A stretch of DNA of 64,000 bases, taken from Bacteroidia bacterium. GTDB lineage: Bacteria; Bacteroidota; Bacteroidia; Chitinophagales; Chitinophagaceae. Made by a program: the position numbers and the translations under genes. The stretch lies in NCBI GenBank assembly GCA_030429205.1, contig JAUICZ010000003.1:62001-126000 (forward strand). Direction: 5' to 3'. Below, piece by piece: positions 53,477 to 62,595 of this stretch. The notes under the pieces are model-generated. The model made no database searches. It was not told where the DNA came from and worked only from the letters and a program-made list of their open reading frames with translations. How positions within the stretch are numbered: the stretch's first letter is position 1; each line of letters begins with the position of its first letter.

Positions 53477-55009
53477 ATGACGACAAGGTATTTAGTAATA
53501 TTCACGACACTACTTTTTACAAGCATCATTGGCACTACCTGGTATGCAGCAGCACAAACAGAAGCTGATGCACTAAGGTTCTCTATGGTTAGCCCTCAGG
53601 GTACTGCACGCTCAATGGGTTTTGGCGGCGCACTGGGTTCTATTGGCGGAGACTTTTCGTCATTAACAGTTAACCCTGCCGGCATAGGTGTTTACAGAAG
53701 TTCAGAACTTACCTTCACGCCTTCGTTAAAGTTAAATAAGACAAATAGCACATATACAGGTACTGCATCAGAAGACAACAGTACGCGTTTTACCATTAAT
53801 AATCTGGGCGTAGTATTTACGAACGCAGCGAAAGGCAAGAGATATAAAAAGAGTAAATGGAAATCAACCTCATTCGGTATAGGCTTTAACCGTATTGCAG
53901 ACTTTAGCAGCAACCATGTTTATAGTGGTACAAATAATACATCTTCTGCAAGTGAGGTGTTTTTAATTGATGCCATCAACTACCCCGGCGACTTAGGTGA
54001 GCCATCAACATTTGCAGGTTTAGGTTATCAAAGTTATTTAATTGATGATGCTAACAACCAACTAACAACAGTACCTAACTACAATACTGGATTAAACCAA
54101 CAAAGAAGCGTAGAACAAAAAGGAGGCATTACAGATGTAAACTTTTCGTTTGGTGGTAACTACGAAGAAAAACTATTACTGGGTGCCACCATCAGCATAC
54201 CTTCTCTAAGATATCTGAGCACTATCAACATGCGCGAAGAAGACGCATCAGGAAACCCTGATAACAACTTTAACAGCTTTGAATATCAGGAGTCTCTAAA
54301 AACTACAGGTACAGGTATCAATTTAAAACTAGGTTTCTTATACAACATCACGAAGAACATTCGTGCCGGTGCTGCTATACACACTCCAACCTACTTTGGG
54401 TTAACAGATATACAAAACAGATTTGTTGTAAGTAATACAGAAAACTTCAAAGCTGATCTTGGTGATAACTCAGGGCCAATTACTCGTATAGATGCTCCTG
54501 AAAACGAATACCAATACTCATTAATTACGCCATGGCGCGGTGTCATCAGTGCAGCTGGTATCATTGGTAAGCACGGCTTTGTAACTGTAGATTACGAGTA
54601 TGTAGCATATAACTCTGCACGTTTCAGTTTTGATGATGTAGACGCTCTTTATGAAAAGGAGGTAAATAATGGTATTAAGAACATGTACAAAGGAGCTTCT
54701 AACCTGCGTATAGGTGGTGAAGCTCGTATTGACATATTGATGCTTCGTGTTGGTTTCGGTTATTACGGCAACCCATATAAAAATGCTTCTATGGGTTCTG
54801 AAACGATGACCTACTCTGCCGGATTGGGCTTCAGGTTCGATAACGTTGCACTCGACTTAGGTTTTGTGCATACAGCTACTGAAGCGAATGAACAACCATA
54901 CACATTGGTATATCCGGCGTCTACTGGTTTTGGTACGATTAACGTACCAAATGCTCAAATCAAGAAAAGCTTCAACAATGTTGCTTTGACAGTAGGCCTG
55001 CGTTTCTAA
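53477..55009 (+). CDS. Outer-membrane beta-barrel protein, OmpP1/FadL-like
   Basis: 510 residues from the ATG at 53477, which starts a signal peptide (MTTRYLVIFTTLLFTSIIG, cleaved near AAAQ); the frame extends upstream to 53411. The mature N-terminus (DALRFSMVSPQGTARSMGFGGALGSIGGDFSSLTVNPAGIGVYRSSELT, key features PQGTARSMG and NPAGIG) is the FadL/TodX pattern, and the rest is amphipathic strands ending in the barrel-closing VALTVGLRF. It would let hydrophobic compounds, or haem-like molecules as in some Bacteroidota annotations, cross the outer membrane. Confidence 0.87.
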   Translation: MTTRYLVIFTTLLFTSIIGTTWYAAAQTEADALRFSMVSPQGTARSMGFGGALGSIGGDFSSLTVNPAGIGVYRSSELTFTPSLKLNKTNSTYTGTASEDNSTRFTINNLGVVFTNAAKGKRYKKSKWKSTSFGIGFNRIADFSSNHVYSGTNNTSSASEVFLIDAINYPGDLGEPSTFAGLGYQSYLIDDANNQLTTVPNYNTGLNQQRSVEQKGGITDVNFSFGGNYEEKLLLGATISIPSLRYLSTINMREEDASGNPDNNFNSFEYQESLKTTGTGINLKLGFLYNITKNIRAGAAIHTPTYFGLTDIQNRFVVSNTENFKADLGDNSGPITRIDAPENEYQYSLITPWRGVISAAGIIGKHGFVTVDYEYVAYNSARFSFDDVDALYEKEVNNGIKNMYKGASNLRIGGEARIDILMLRVGFGYYGNPYKNASMGSETMTYSAGLGFRFDNVALDLGFVHTATEANEQPYTLVYPASTGFGTINVPNAQIKKSFNNVALTVGLRF

Positions 55010-55030
55010 AAGAATTTTAATAAACATTCT

Positions 55031-55065
55031 ATAGGCAGACTCTTAAAATAGGGTCTGCCTATTTT
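55031..55065 (+). terminator. Terminator of the FadL-like gene
   Basis: ATAGGCAGAC / GTCTGCCTAT stem with a 12-base interior and TTTT after it, 22 bases past the stop. Confidence 0.75.
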
Positions 55066-55162
55066 ACATATAGCAATAATTATATACAAGCTGTGTATAA
55101 CTGAATGTGTGTTGAATTCTATATTTTATTTTCTTTGTAAGACTAAGAATAAGAGGACAAGA

Positions 55163-57049
55163 ATGGCAAACTCAGAAAATCAATATACAGAAGATAGTAT
55201 TAAATCACTCGACTGGCGGGAGCATATCCGCTTGCGCCCCGGTATGTACATCGGTAAGTTGGGTGATGGTAGCAGCCCCGACGATGGTATATATATACTA
55301 TTGAAGGAAGTAATAGACAACTGTATTGATGAGTACACCATGGGTTATGGTAAACGTGTGGAGATATCTATCGATAAAGGCTCTGTAACTATCCGCGACT
55401 ACGGACGTGGTATACCGCTGGGGAAAGTTGTAGATGTGGTGAGCAAGATCAACACAGGTGCCAAGTATGATAGTAAAGCTTTCCAGAAATCTGTGGGATT
55501 GAACGGTGTGGGTACCAAGGCAGTAAACGCATTGAGTAACTACTTTAAAGTAGCCGCATTTCGTGATGGGAAAGTAAAAGAGGCTGAGTTTGAAAAAGGT
55601 GTGTTAACCAAAGAACACAATCAAAAGAAAACCGATGAACCAAATGGTACATTGGTCACATTCATACCCGACGACTCTGTTTTCAAAAACTATCATTACC
55701 TAAACGATTATATTGAAAACCAGATATGGAACTACTGCTATCTGAATGCAGGTTTGCAGATCAAGTTCAACAATCGCTTGTATGTTTCTAAAAATGGTCT
55801 GTTAGACTTACTAACAAATAAAACCAATGCAGAAACCAATCGCTACCCTATTATCCATCTCAAGGGAGAGGACATAGAAGTAGCTATCACACATAACAAC
55901 GACTACGGCGAGGATATTTATTCTTTCGTAAACGGACAGTATACAACACAAGGTGGTACACATCAGGCAGCTTTTCGTGAGGCATATGTAAAAACCATAC
56001 GCGAGTTCTTTGGCAAGAATTATGAGCCTACAGACATTCGCCAAAGTATTTGTGCTGCCATATCGGTACGTGTGCAAGAGCCTGTGTTTGAATCGCAAAC
56101 AAAAACAAAGCTAGGTTCTCAATACGTGTTCGAGGGCGGACCATCCATGAAGGTATTTGTACAAGATTTCTTTGCTAAAGAACTGGATAACTACCTGCAC
56201 AAGAACCCTGCCGTAGCAGATGCATTAAAAAAACGTATTGAGCAAAGTGAGCGTGAACGTAAAGAGTTATCAGGCATCAGGAAATTAGCCAACGAGCGCG
56301 CAAAAAAGGCCAACCTGCACAACAAAAAATTGCGCGATTGCCGTATACACTATAACGCTAACCCGCCTGCAAAAAACAAAGAGGAGTTCATACAAAAGCA
56401 AAACGAGAGTACCATCTTTATTACTGAGGGAGATTCTGCAAGTGGTAGCATTACCAAAAGCCGCAATGTGGAGACACAAGCCGTATTCAGCTTGCGCGGT
56501 AAGCCGCTGAACAGTTTTGGTATGAGCAAGAAAGTTGTGTACCAAAACGAAGAGTTCAACTTATTACAACATGCCCTGAATATTGAAGAAGGCATGGAGA
56601 ACTTGCGCTATAATAACATCATTATAGCAACGGATGCCGATGTAGATGGTATGCACATCCGTTTGCTGATCATGACATTCTTCCTTCAGTTCTTCCCCGA
56701 CCTGGTAAAAGGGGGGCATGTTTACATATTACAGACACCGCTCTTCCGTGTGCGTAATAAAAAAGAAACCATTTATTGCTACAGCGATGAAGAACGTATT
56801 GCTGCTATCGAAAAGCTGGGTAACAAACCGGAGATCACCCGATTTAAAGGTTTAGGTGAGATTAGCCCTGATGAGTTTGCACAATTTATTGGGGAGGATA
56901 TGCATAAAGACCCTGTTATGCTGGGTAAAGAAGCGCAAATACAAAAAATGCTTTCTTACTATATGGGCAAAAATACTCCTGAAAGGCAAAAGAACATAAT
57001 TGAAAACCTGCGTGTAGAAAAAGATCTGGCAGAAGAGATGGGAGTATAA
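55163..57049 (+). CDS. parE: DNA topoisomerase IV subunit B
   Basis: ATPase subunit of the decatenating type II topoisomerase. The start chosen is ATG 55163 ([20 protein letters not shown]), the usual Bacteroidota opening; the frame runs 18 codons further. 628 residues. GHKL motifs: [49 protein letters not shown] and [10 protein letters not shown], then RFKGLGEI. It lacks the insertion that distinguishes gram-negative GyrB. The usual partner parC is not downstream; instead an 11-base gap leads to three accessory genes, apparently one operon (57061-59340). Confidence 0.95.
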   Translation: MANSENQYTEDSIKSLDWREHIRLRPGMYIGKLGDGSSPDDGIYILLKEVIDNCIDEYTMGYGKRVEISIDKGSVTIRDYGRGIPLGKVVDVVSKINTGAKYDSKAFQKSVGLNGVGTKAVNALSNYFKVAAFRDGKVKEAEFEKGVLTKEHNQKKTDEPNGTLVTFIPDDSVFKNYHYLNDYIENQIWNYCYLNAGLQIKFNNRLYVSKNGLLDLLTNKTNAETNRYPIIHLKGEDIEVAITHNNDYGEDIYSFVNGQYTTQGGTHQAAFREAYVKTIREFFGKNYEPTDIRQSICAAISVRVQEPVFESQTKTKLGSQYVFEGGPSMKVFVQDFFAKELDNYLHKNPAVADALKKRIEQSERERKELSGIRKLANERAKKANLHNKKLRDCRIHYNANPPAKNKEEFIQKQNESTIFITEGDSASGSITKSRNVETQAVFSLRGKPLNSFGMSKKVVYQNEEFNLLQHALNIEEGMENLRYNNIIIATDADVDGMHIRLLIMTFFLQFFPDLVKGGHVYILQTPLFRVRNKKETIYCYSDEERIAAIEKLGNKPEITRFKGLGEISPDEFAQFIGEDMHKDPVMLGKEAQIQKMLSYYMGKNTPERQKNIIENLRVEKDLAEEMGV

Positions 57050-57060
57050 AATTGAACACC

Positions 57061-57837
57061 ATGAAACAACTACTATTATTAACTCTACTTTTTTTATCAT
57101 TCAGCAGTAATGCTCAAAGAGTAGTTGAACGTTTAATAGACGCGACTTGGGAAGAGTGGACTTTTGGATTTAAAGAAGGCTATACATTTGAACGAGACAC
57201 TACTTTGTATAAGCAGGTAAGGTACTACAACCACGATTTTTACAAGTCGCCGAAGTATACTAAAATCATCTCAAACGTAACTGTATTAAAAACTAATACC
57301 CATAAAAATGGAATAATTACAATTATTGCGCTTGATGAACATAAAAATGTTTTGGTAAAAGGGTCATACAAGCTTAAACCCAAACCTAATGTATGTGGTT
57401 CTACCCCGGGGAGCTGCTATCAAACTTATGGGATATGGGAAAAATATTCTCTTGACGGAAAACTACTGTACAAAGGCTCATACAATTGGACAAACTATAT
57501 AGAAGTCGGCAAATGGGAACGTTACCATCAGAATGGACAGCTCAAAGAACTATATTATAAAAAGCTATTTGCAAAAGACGAATACGACAAAGGCCATTCT
57601 TGTAAAACCGGCAATTATGAACGGTACTATGAAAATGGCCAACTAAAAGAAAAAGGGGCATATAAGGCAGTCGTTGAATCAGATTATTTAGATTCCTTTT
57701 ATACCATTGACAAGAAAAGTAGCCAAATTAGTTCCAAAACAAAAAAGCCAAATACACCACACTACAAATCTGTAAAAACTGGCACATGGTATTACTACAA
57801 AGAAAGTGGAGAGTTAGAGCGTAAAGAAGAATATTAA
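57061..57837 (+). CDS. Secreted MORN/YwqK-type repeat protein
   Basis: 258 residues from the ATG at 57061 (signal peptide MKQLLLLTLLFLSFSSNAQ). The middle and end contain MORN-variant repeats: GIWEKYSLDGKLLYKGSY, VGKWERYHQNGQLKELYY, GNYERYYENGQLKEKGAY, TGTWYYYKESGELERKEE. These repeats are the hallmark of the YwqK family, once annotated as antitoxin-like, with no settled function. It is 11 bases after parE and 11 bases before the next gene, hence probably in one transcript. Location periplasmic or outer membrane. Confidence 0.8.
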   Translation: MKQLLLLTLLFLSFSSNAQRVVERLIDATWEEWTFGFKEGYTFERDTTLYKQVRYYNHDFYKSPKYTKIISNVTVLKTNTHKNGIITIIALDEHKNVLVKGSYKLKPKPNVCGSTPGSCYQTYGIWEKYSLDGKLLYKGSYNWTNYIEVGKWERYHQNGQLKELYYKKLFAKDEYDKGHSCKTGNYERYYENGQLKEKGAYKAVVESDYLDSFYTIDKKSSQISSKTKKPNTPHYKSVKTGTWYYYKESGELERKEEY

Positions 57838-57848
57838 CACAACCATCT

Positions 57849-58595
57849 ATGCCCTTAGACTTTAAAAAAGAATACGAACAATTAAGCAATGAAGAGTTGC
57901 TGAAGATTGTTCGTCAAGCAGATCAATATCAGCGCGAAGCAGTTTCTACTGCACAAGAAGTTTTAAATACCAGAGATGTAACTGAGGAGGAAGAAAACAA
58001 AGTAGACAGGCATTTTTATAATATCGAAGCTGAAAAGCAAGCTGTAAAAGACACTAAAGAAGCAGCAAAAAAAGCCGTCAGCAGTAAGCTGCAAGAGGTA
58101 GTAAACCCTTTCAACAACAACGATGGTAAACCCAAACCTGTTCTGTGGTTAAACATGTTCATCATTGCATGGGTGGGCTTGTATTTATGGAAATTACCCG
58201 GTGACATAAAGATCTTATATTATATAACACAAGCCGACTATGATTTTGTTTGGGACCATTTCTTCATATTCCTGATACTGCGTATGTTCTTCATACCATT
58301 GACCAGTATTCTGCTTTACAAAAGATCTCTTTGGGGCTGGAAGCTGTTGTCATTTTACAGCATTTTTCAATTAGGCATGGCGCTACCTATCATTCTTGGC
58401 ATGATTAAAGGTAGCCACTTATCTTCCGGCACAAGTACGCAATTTTTTATTGGCTGTGGCTTTTATAGTTTACTGGTTTACTTCTTATTCAAACCGGAGA
58501 TCACAGCATTATTTAAGGTTACCAAGTCTATCAAACGAAAGGTTATACTCAATACTTTAATAATATCTCTTATTATTGCATTACTCTTAAGGTAA
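57849..58595 (+). CDS. Hypothetical membrane protein with cytoplasmic helical N-terminus
   Basis: 248 residues. The first 95 are soluble and rich in Glu, Gln, Lys and Ala (EYEQLSNEELLKIVRQADQYQREAV, AVKDTKEAAKKAVSSKLQEV). Five hydrophobic segments follow, the first at about 98-122 (WLNMFIIAWVGLYLW), the last at the C-terminus (VILNTLIISLIIALLLR). The N-terminal part, with LSNEELLKI and QxEAV, resembles the short helical region of Bacteroidota proteins that precede DUF-type membrane domains, but I cannot name a family. It lies between the MORN-type gene and the metallo-beta-lactamase with gaps of 11 and 10 bases. Confidence 0.68.
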   Translation: MPLDFKKEYEQLSNEELLKIVRQADQYQREAVSTAQEVLNTRDVTEEEENKVDRHFYNIEAEKQAVKDTKEAAKKAVSSKLQEVVNPFNNNDGKPKPVLWLNMFIIAWVGLYLWKLPGDIKILYYITQADYDFVWDHFFIFLILRMFFIPLTSILLYKRSLWGWKLLSFYSIFQLGMALPIILGMIKGSHLSSGTSTQFFIGCGFYSLLVYFLFKPEITALFKVTKSIKRKVILNTLIISLIIALLLR

Positions 58596-58605
58596 CATTG
58601 TGTAT

Positions 58606-59340
58606 ATGAGGTTGTGGTTTGCCATATTATTATTACTCTTCAATGCAAAGATGTATGCTCAATACACCTTAAAAATTACGCCCGTTGACAGTAATATATA
58701 CCTATACACCTCTTATGGAGATGTTGGCAATTACAAAAATATTGATGCAAATGCAGCTGTTATAATTTCAGGAAATGATGCAATTATCTTTGATACCCCA
58801 TGGGACAATGCGCAAGCCGCAGAACTAATACGTTTTGTTCAAGACAGCTTAAAGAAAACCATACAACTGTGCATCATCACGCATGCACACGTTGATCGTA
58901 TAGGCAGTATTGAAACCTTTCAAAAAAACAATATTCCCACCCTCTGTTATTACAAAACTTCAGAAGAAGCACCCAAGCATAACCACCCAAAACCAGAATA
59001 CAATTTTTACAATAGAGATACCACACTCAAATGTGGTGATATAGAGATTATAGCATACTACCCCGGCGCAGGACATACAATAGACAATATAGTATTGTAC
59101 GTCCCGTCAAAACAATTCCTTTATGGCGGATGTTTTATAAAAAGTGGTTTGAGCCAATCTATCGGAAATATTGCAGATGCAGATGTTACAGAATGGCCTA
59201 ACAGCGTAAAACGGATGCAACAACGTTTTGAAAAAACAGGAGTTAAAATGGTAATACCTGGTCACGGTAGCTGGCAGTCTGAAATTGCGATAAAAAACAC
59301 GCTCAAGCTTCTAAAAGAAGATGAGAGTAAAGGTTACTAA
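58606..59340 (+). CDS. Metallo-beta-lactamase, subclass B1 type
   Basis: Zinc hydrolase with a signal peptide (MRLWFAILLLLFNAKMYAQ) and 244 residues from ATG 58606; a GTG at 58600 is a less likely start. All zinc ligands of the B1 subclass are present in order: His93, His95 and Asp97 (THAHVDRIGS), His157 (GAGHTIDN), Cys176 (LYGGCFIKS) and His220 (IPGHGSW). The GGCFIK segment and the ADVTEWPNSVKRMQQRF helix that follows are close to known B1 enzymes. Beta-lactam hydrolysis is therefore predicted; resistance in the host is not shown. It is the last gene of the apparent parE operon. No mobile element is near. Confidence 0.88.
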   Translation: MRLWFAILLLLFNAKMYAQYTLKITPVDSNIYLYTSYGDVGNYKNIDANAAVIISGNDAIIFDTPWDNAQAAELIRFVQDSLKKTIQLCIITHAHVDRIGSIETFQKNNIPTLCYYKTSEEAPKHNHPKPEYNFYNRDTTLKCGDIEIIAYYPGAGHTIDNIVLYVPSKQFLYGGCFIKSGLSQSIGNIADADVTEWPNSVKRMQQRFEKTGVKMVIPGHGSWQSEIAIKNTLKLLKEDESKGY

Positions 59341-59357
59341 CCTAATACTTCTGCCAT

Positions 59358-59798
59358 CTAATTAACTTTAAACGATCGTTCTGCTACTACCAAGGTACCT
59401 GCGATAATATCGTGAAGAGCCTGTTTTTTATCCGTAAAACCCGCCATTATATAACCGATAAATAAAATCACAGCAGATATAATCTTACTAAAGTGCCTGC
59501 CTGTTGCTCTACCAAAAGAAATACGCCTTCCAAATTCATCAGTTACTTTTATATCCAGCATTCTTTTACCAAAGGTAGCTTGCAAAGGTCCTGATTCTTG
59601 TAATGAATAGTACAACCAGACAATAACTATCCGTGCTAAATTTGCCCAGCCCGAATTTTCTCCAAAATGTCCATCTATCAAGTAAACAACTATTCCTGTT
59701 GGAATTAAGAGAACAATAGCATCTATAAGAAAAGCAAAAAACCTGGCCCAAAAACCAGCATATACTACCACATTGCCATCTTTATCAATATAATCCAT
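59358..59798 (-). CDS. RDD family membrane protein
   Basis: 146 residues with three membrane helices. The N-terminal FWARFFAFLIDAIVLLIPTG contains the Arg and Asp pair that gives the family its name, and the second Asp is in FGKRMLDIKV, with GRRISFGRATGRHFSKIIS next. RDD proteins are of mostly unknown role; some are Na+/H+ antiporters. It is convergent with the beta-lactamase gene (17 bases between stops, no clear hairpin) and divergent from the membrane protein at 59938. Confidence 0.88.
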   Translation of the reverse strand: MDYIDKDGNVVVYAGFWARFFAFLIDAIVLLIPTGIVVYLIDGHFGENSGWANLARIVIVWLYYSLQESGPLQATFGKRMLDIKVTDEFGRRISFGRATGRHFSKIISAVILFIGYIMAGFTDKKQALHDIIAGTLVVAERSFKVN

Positions 59799-59937
59799 GT
59801 TAATCGAGTTTGTTTATTATAATGGATATTAAAGATAATTTTTTGTCAATAAAGAATCTTAATTCAAAAAAATAAGTTTCCGGCATTGCTAATTATAGAA
59901 TACATTTATATGTTTACATATACCTAAAACAAATACC

Positions 59938-60840
59938 ATGACGAACCAGGCTAACACTACCGCTGGGAAACAAGAAAATGAAGAAAAAAAACTCTCCACC
60001 GGAGACATTGTCCTTCAAGCTGCTCTCACAATATTATTTCTACTTGCTACATTATACCTGATATGGGCTATATATCATGCATGGCCTATTAACAAAGGGG
60101 ATTTAGAAACATCTGTAAGGCTATGGCCTGGGTGTGATGCTATAATGGTTTCACAAGAGCAGAATTTCCTCCTGCTTATGCTACTTGGTGGGGCTACTGG
60201 AGCTATGCTCCATATAATGGTATCATATTCTGCATTTGTGGGCAATAAAGACTTTGTCAGGTCATGGATACCTTGGTATATTCTACGCCCTTTAATTGGT
60301 GCGTTACTGGCTTTAGTTTTTTACCTCCTTCTACGAGGTGGGCTACTAACTTATTCTGCAAGTGCTGACGCTTCTATACCTAACATTGATAGAATTGAAA
60401 GCAAACTGGACAGTATTAGCATGTTGATTCCACAAAAGGAACTTGACTCACCTCCAATCAAAAATGACAGTTTTAATACGGCAACGGTAGCAACCAACAC
60501 TAATAATACATACAGCACAACAGAAAGCAATAAAGAACCTCAAGACAATAAACAACAAGTACCTCTACCCTTAAATCCATTCGGCCTTATGGCTGTTGCT
60601 TGTCTGGCAGGTTTGTTCTCAAAGCAAGCTACTCAAAAGCTTGAAGAAGTCTTCAATAATATATTCTCTTATGAAAACAAGAATAAAAACAAAACAGGCA
60701 AAGACAAAGAGAAGGAAGACCAGGAGAAGGCAGCACAAGAAGAGCAGAACCAGACAACCGTTGATAGTGATGATATAAACGATGCAATACCTGATGCTGA
60801 TGAGGGAACCGAAGAGGACGATAACCAACCAAAAGGATAA
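59938..60840 (+). CDS. Hypothetical multi-pass membrane protein with charged tail
   Basis: 300 residues. Hydrophobic segments lie at about 24-48 (IVLQAALTILFLLATLYLIW), 76-97 (FLLLMLLGGATGAMLHIMV) and 113-136 (ILRPLIGALLALVFYLLL), with a weaker one at about 212-228. A Ser/Asn/Thr linker (about 145-205) lies between, and a highly charged Lys/Glu/Asp tail follows from 240. No family recognised. It is followed after 12 bases by an SH3/Cys-His hydrolase gene; the pairing recalls holin/endolysin modules, but no phage genes are nearby. Direction and tight spacing support joint expression. Confidence 0.68.
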   Translation: MTNQANTTAGKQENEEKKLSTGDIVLQAALTILFLLATLYLIWAIYHAWPINKGDLETSVRLWPGCDAIMVSQEQNFLLLMLLGGATGAMLHIMVSYSAFVGNKDFVRSWIPWYILRPLIGALLALVFYLLLRGGLLTYSASADASIPNIDRIESKLDSISMLIPQKELDSPPIKNDSFNTATVATNTNNTYSTTESNKEPQDNKQQVPLPLNPFGLMAVACLAGLFSKQATQKLEEVFNNIFSYENKNKNKTGKDKEKEDQEKAAQEEQNQTTVDSDDINDAIPDADEGTEEDDNQPKG

Positions 60841-60852
60841 AAAAGAATCACC

Positions 60853-61758
60853 ATGAACCAACAATACCGAACTACAGCAAGCTCCCTGAGGGTAAGAAGA
60901 ACAGGGATGATAGTACGCGATAATATTATCACATCGATACCCAGAGGTACACTGGTAACTGAAAAAGACAATTCACTTTATCAGGGCTGGTTGTACATAG
61001 ATGTAGTGCTGAACAACAAGACAGTAAGCGGATATATTTATGCAACTTATGCAGAGCCTGTTGATACACCTGCACCTGCTGTAACAGAGACCCAGATCAA
61101 AGAAGTACACCTGCCTGTTGAAGGGAAAAACATCTCATTAAACATGACGCATGGCAGGGCATACCCGCTTAACCAACCTGGAATGCCCAACAAAGAAGGC
61201 ACTACACATATCGAAAAAATAAATTCAATATACCGCATAATCAACTTCCTTGATGTGGAGACCAGCCTTAGATATCGCCCTAAAGGAGGGCTTACTTTTT
61301 GTAATATTTATGCCTATGACTTTTGCCACCGCTCACTATGCTACATGCCCCGCGTATGGTGGACAGGGAAAGCCATACAAAAACTATCGGCAGGAGAAAC
61401 AGTACCTGTACAATACGGCGAGACCGTAATAGAGCTAAATGCTAATAGTCTGTACGATTGGTTCAATGAATTTGGCGATGATTTTGGTTGGGAAAGGTTC
61501 TTTGACCTTGACGAGATACAATCAGAAGTAAATAAAGGTAAAACCGGCATTATTGTAGCTAAGCGAAAACAAACAAACAGATCCGGACATATTGTTGCTG
61601 TACTACCGGAAACTGATGATTACAGGGCAGAGCGCATTAATGGAAAAGTCATCAAACCTTTACAAAGTCAGGCAGGTGTTAAAAACAAAAGGATCTTTAC
61701 ATCCAATTGGTTTTATAGCAATCTGTTTTCAGGTTTTGCTTATTGGGCTCACGATTAA
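60853..61758 (+). CDS. SH3-like domain plus putative Cys-His hydrolase
   Basis: 301 residues, no signal peptide. The N-terminal 70 residues look like a bacterial SH3 domain (SLRVRRTGMIVRDNIITSIPRGTLV, YQGWLYIDVV, VSGYIYATYAEP as key pieces). The C-terminal part has a Cys150 in LTFCNIYAYDF and a His246 in RSGHIVAVLPE, 96 residues apart. This is the Cys-then-His order and local sequence style of CHAP/NlpC-like papain-fold amidases. Between them lies YMPRVWWTG and NSLYDWFNEFG. A peptidoglycan amidase or endopeptidase is therefore the best guess. Twelve bases downstream of a membrane protein gene. Confidence 0.62.
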   Translation: MNQQYRTTASSLRVRRTGMIVRDNIITSIPRGTLVTEKDNSLYQGWLYIDVVLNNKTVSGYIYATYAEPVDTPAPAVTETQIKEVHLPVEGKNISLNMTHGRAYPLNQPGMPNKEGTTHIEKINSIYRIINFLDVETSLRYRPKGGLTFCNIYAYDFCHRSLCYMPRVWWTGKAIQKLSAGETVPVQYGETVIELNANSLYDWFNEFGDDFGWERFFDLDEIQSEVNKGKTGIIVAKRKQTNRSGHIVAVLPETDDYRAERINGKVIKPLQSQAGVKNKRIFTSNWFYSNLFSGFAYWAHD

Positions 61759-61800
61759 TTAAGTGTAACATTCAGGCAGTTTTTATCCTATATTCGGGCA

Positions 61801-62343
61801 ATGGAAATCAATTCATTAGGCATAGGCTCTCGTGTAGAGCATCCACATTTTGGGAAAGGAGTAGTTGTAGATGTATCCAGTGAGTTATACATCATTTGGT
61901 TCAAGTCTCAACAAGGCACTAAAAGTATTGGTAAAGATTTCGACCTGAAGGCTCTCGAAGCGGTAGAAGACAGTAGTGGCGTAGGTAATGGCATTACTAT
62001 TACTGATATTGAACAAGCGGTAGATAATATTTTCGAACGCAGACTCAACGAATTTCAGCTAGTGCCTATGGCCAATAAATGGAATAACGGGAAGCTGTTG
62101 ATGCAACCTGCAGATGATAGTTTACAGGCAAAAGAACTACCTATCGAAACCTTCTTCCATAAAATAGTAATGGTACGTGATAGGCTGCGTTTGATAGAAC
62201 AAAAGATAAATTCAAACAAAACCTTGAATGATGAAGAAAAAGTGGACCTACAACAATATATAACTGCCGTATATGGTTCATTAACCACCTTCAACGTACT
62301 GTTCAAAGAGCAGCACCATCAATTCAAAGGTTCAAGTAAATAA
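61801..62343 (+). CDS. Hypothetical protein with tudor/PcrA-tail-like N-terminus
   Basis: 180 residues. The first 50 (GIGSRVEHPHFGKGVVVDV, LYIIWFKSQQGTKSI) resemble the small beta-barrel found at the C-terminus of PcrA/UvrD helicases, which binds RNA polymerase. The rest (about 60-180) is helical (ITDIEQAVDNIFERRLNEFQ, MVRDRLRLIEQKINSNKTLNDEEKVDLQQYI). Such two-part proteins occur as conserved hypotheticals in Bacteroidota; function unknown. A nucleic-acid or polymerase-related role is a weak inference. Separate from the upstream pair by 42 bases. Confidence 0.7.
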   Translation: MEINSLGIGSRVEHPHFGKGVVVDVSSELYIIWFKSQQGTKSIGKDFDLKALEAVEDSSGVGNGITITDIEQAVDNIFERRLNEFQLVPMANKWNNGKLLMQPADDSLQAKELPIETFFHKIVMVRDRLRLIEQKINSNKTLNDEEKVDLQQYITAVYGSLTTFNVLFKEQHHQFKGSSK

Positions 62344-62350
62344 AGGTTGA

Positions 62351-62539
62351 TCATCCCATAATGGATAACCATTCGTAGATCTCGGCTTTGGTCTTACCAA
62401 GCTTTTCTTGCAATTTTTCAAGCAGCTCAATCTCCTTACCTAATTCCAGTTCAAGGTCTTCATCCTTGATGTTGGGGTGTGCCGTTTTAATAAGCTCTTT
62501 CATCTCTGGCCAACGTTCATTAAAATCTTTAGTGTCCAT
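62351..62539 (-). CDS. CsbD-like small protein, divergent copy
   Basis: 62 residues. It shares the layout of the neighbour at 62596: a short opening with a W (NERWPEMKELIK), an acidic mid part, then LLEKLQEKLGKTKAEIYEWL, parallel to LLGKLQNKLGKSRQEIIDWL of the neighbour. The opening lacks the canonical Lys-Gly repeats, so it is a diverged CsbD-like paralogue. CsbD-family proteins are stress-induced in several bacteria; the biochemical role is unknown. Start ATG 62539; 56 bases downstream of the CsbD gene, with a terminator in between. Confidence 0.7.
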   Translation of the reverse strand: MDTKDFNERWPEMKELIKTAHPNIKDEDLELELGKEIELLEKLQEKLGKTKAEIYEWLSIMG

Positions 62540-62561
62540 TTTATTTAAATTTTAGTTTAAT

Positions 62562-62587
62562 AAAAAAAAGTCCCTTACGGGACTTTT
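62562..62587 (-). terminator. Terminator between the two CsbD-like genes
   Basis: AAAAGTCCC / GGGACTTTT stem with TTAC loop and a minus-strand T8 run, nine bases past the stop codon of the gene at 62596. Confidence 0.8.
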
Positions 62588-62595
62588 AAATGTTT

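Noticed and set aside
57061-57837. Antitoxin of a toxin-antitoxin pair
   Set aside because: YwqK-type repeats were once annotated that way, but this protein has a signal peptide and no toxin gene is next to it.
59907-59922. Palindrome TATATGT-TT-ACATATA upstream of the membrane protein at 59938
   Set aside because: Short, AT-only and likely by chance in AT-rich sequence; close to the start codon but without supporting promoter match.
61801-62343. CarD-type transcription regulator
   Set aside because: The N-terminal barrel is CarD/PcrA-like in style, but the helical part lacks the CarD DNA-binding Trp region and the length differs.
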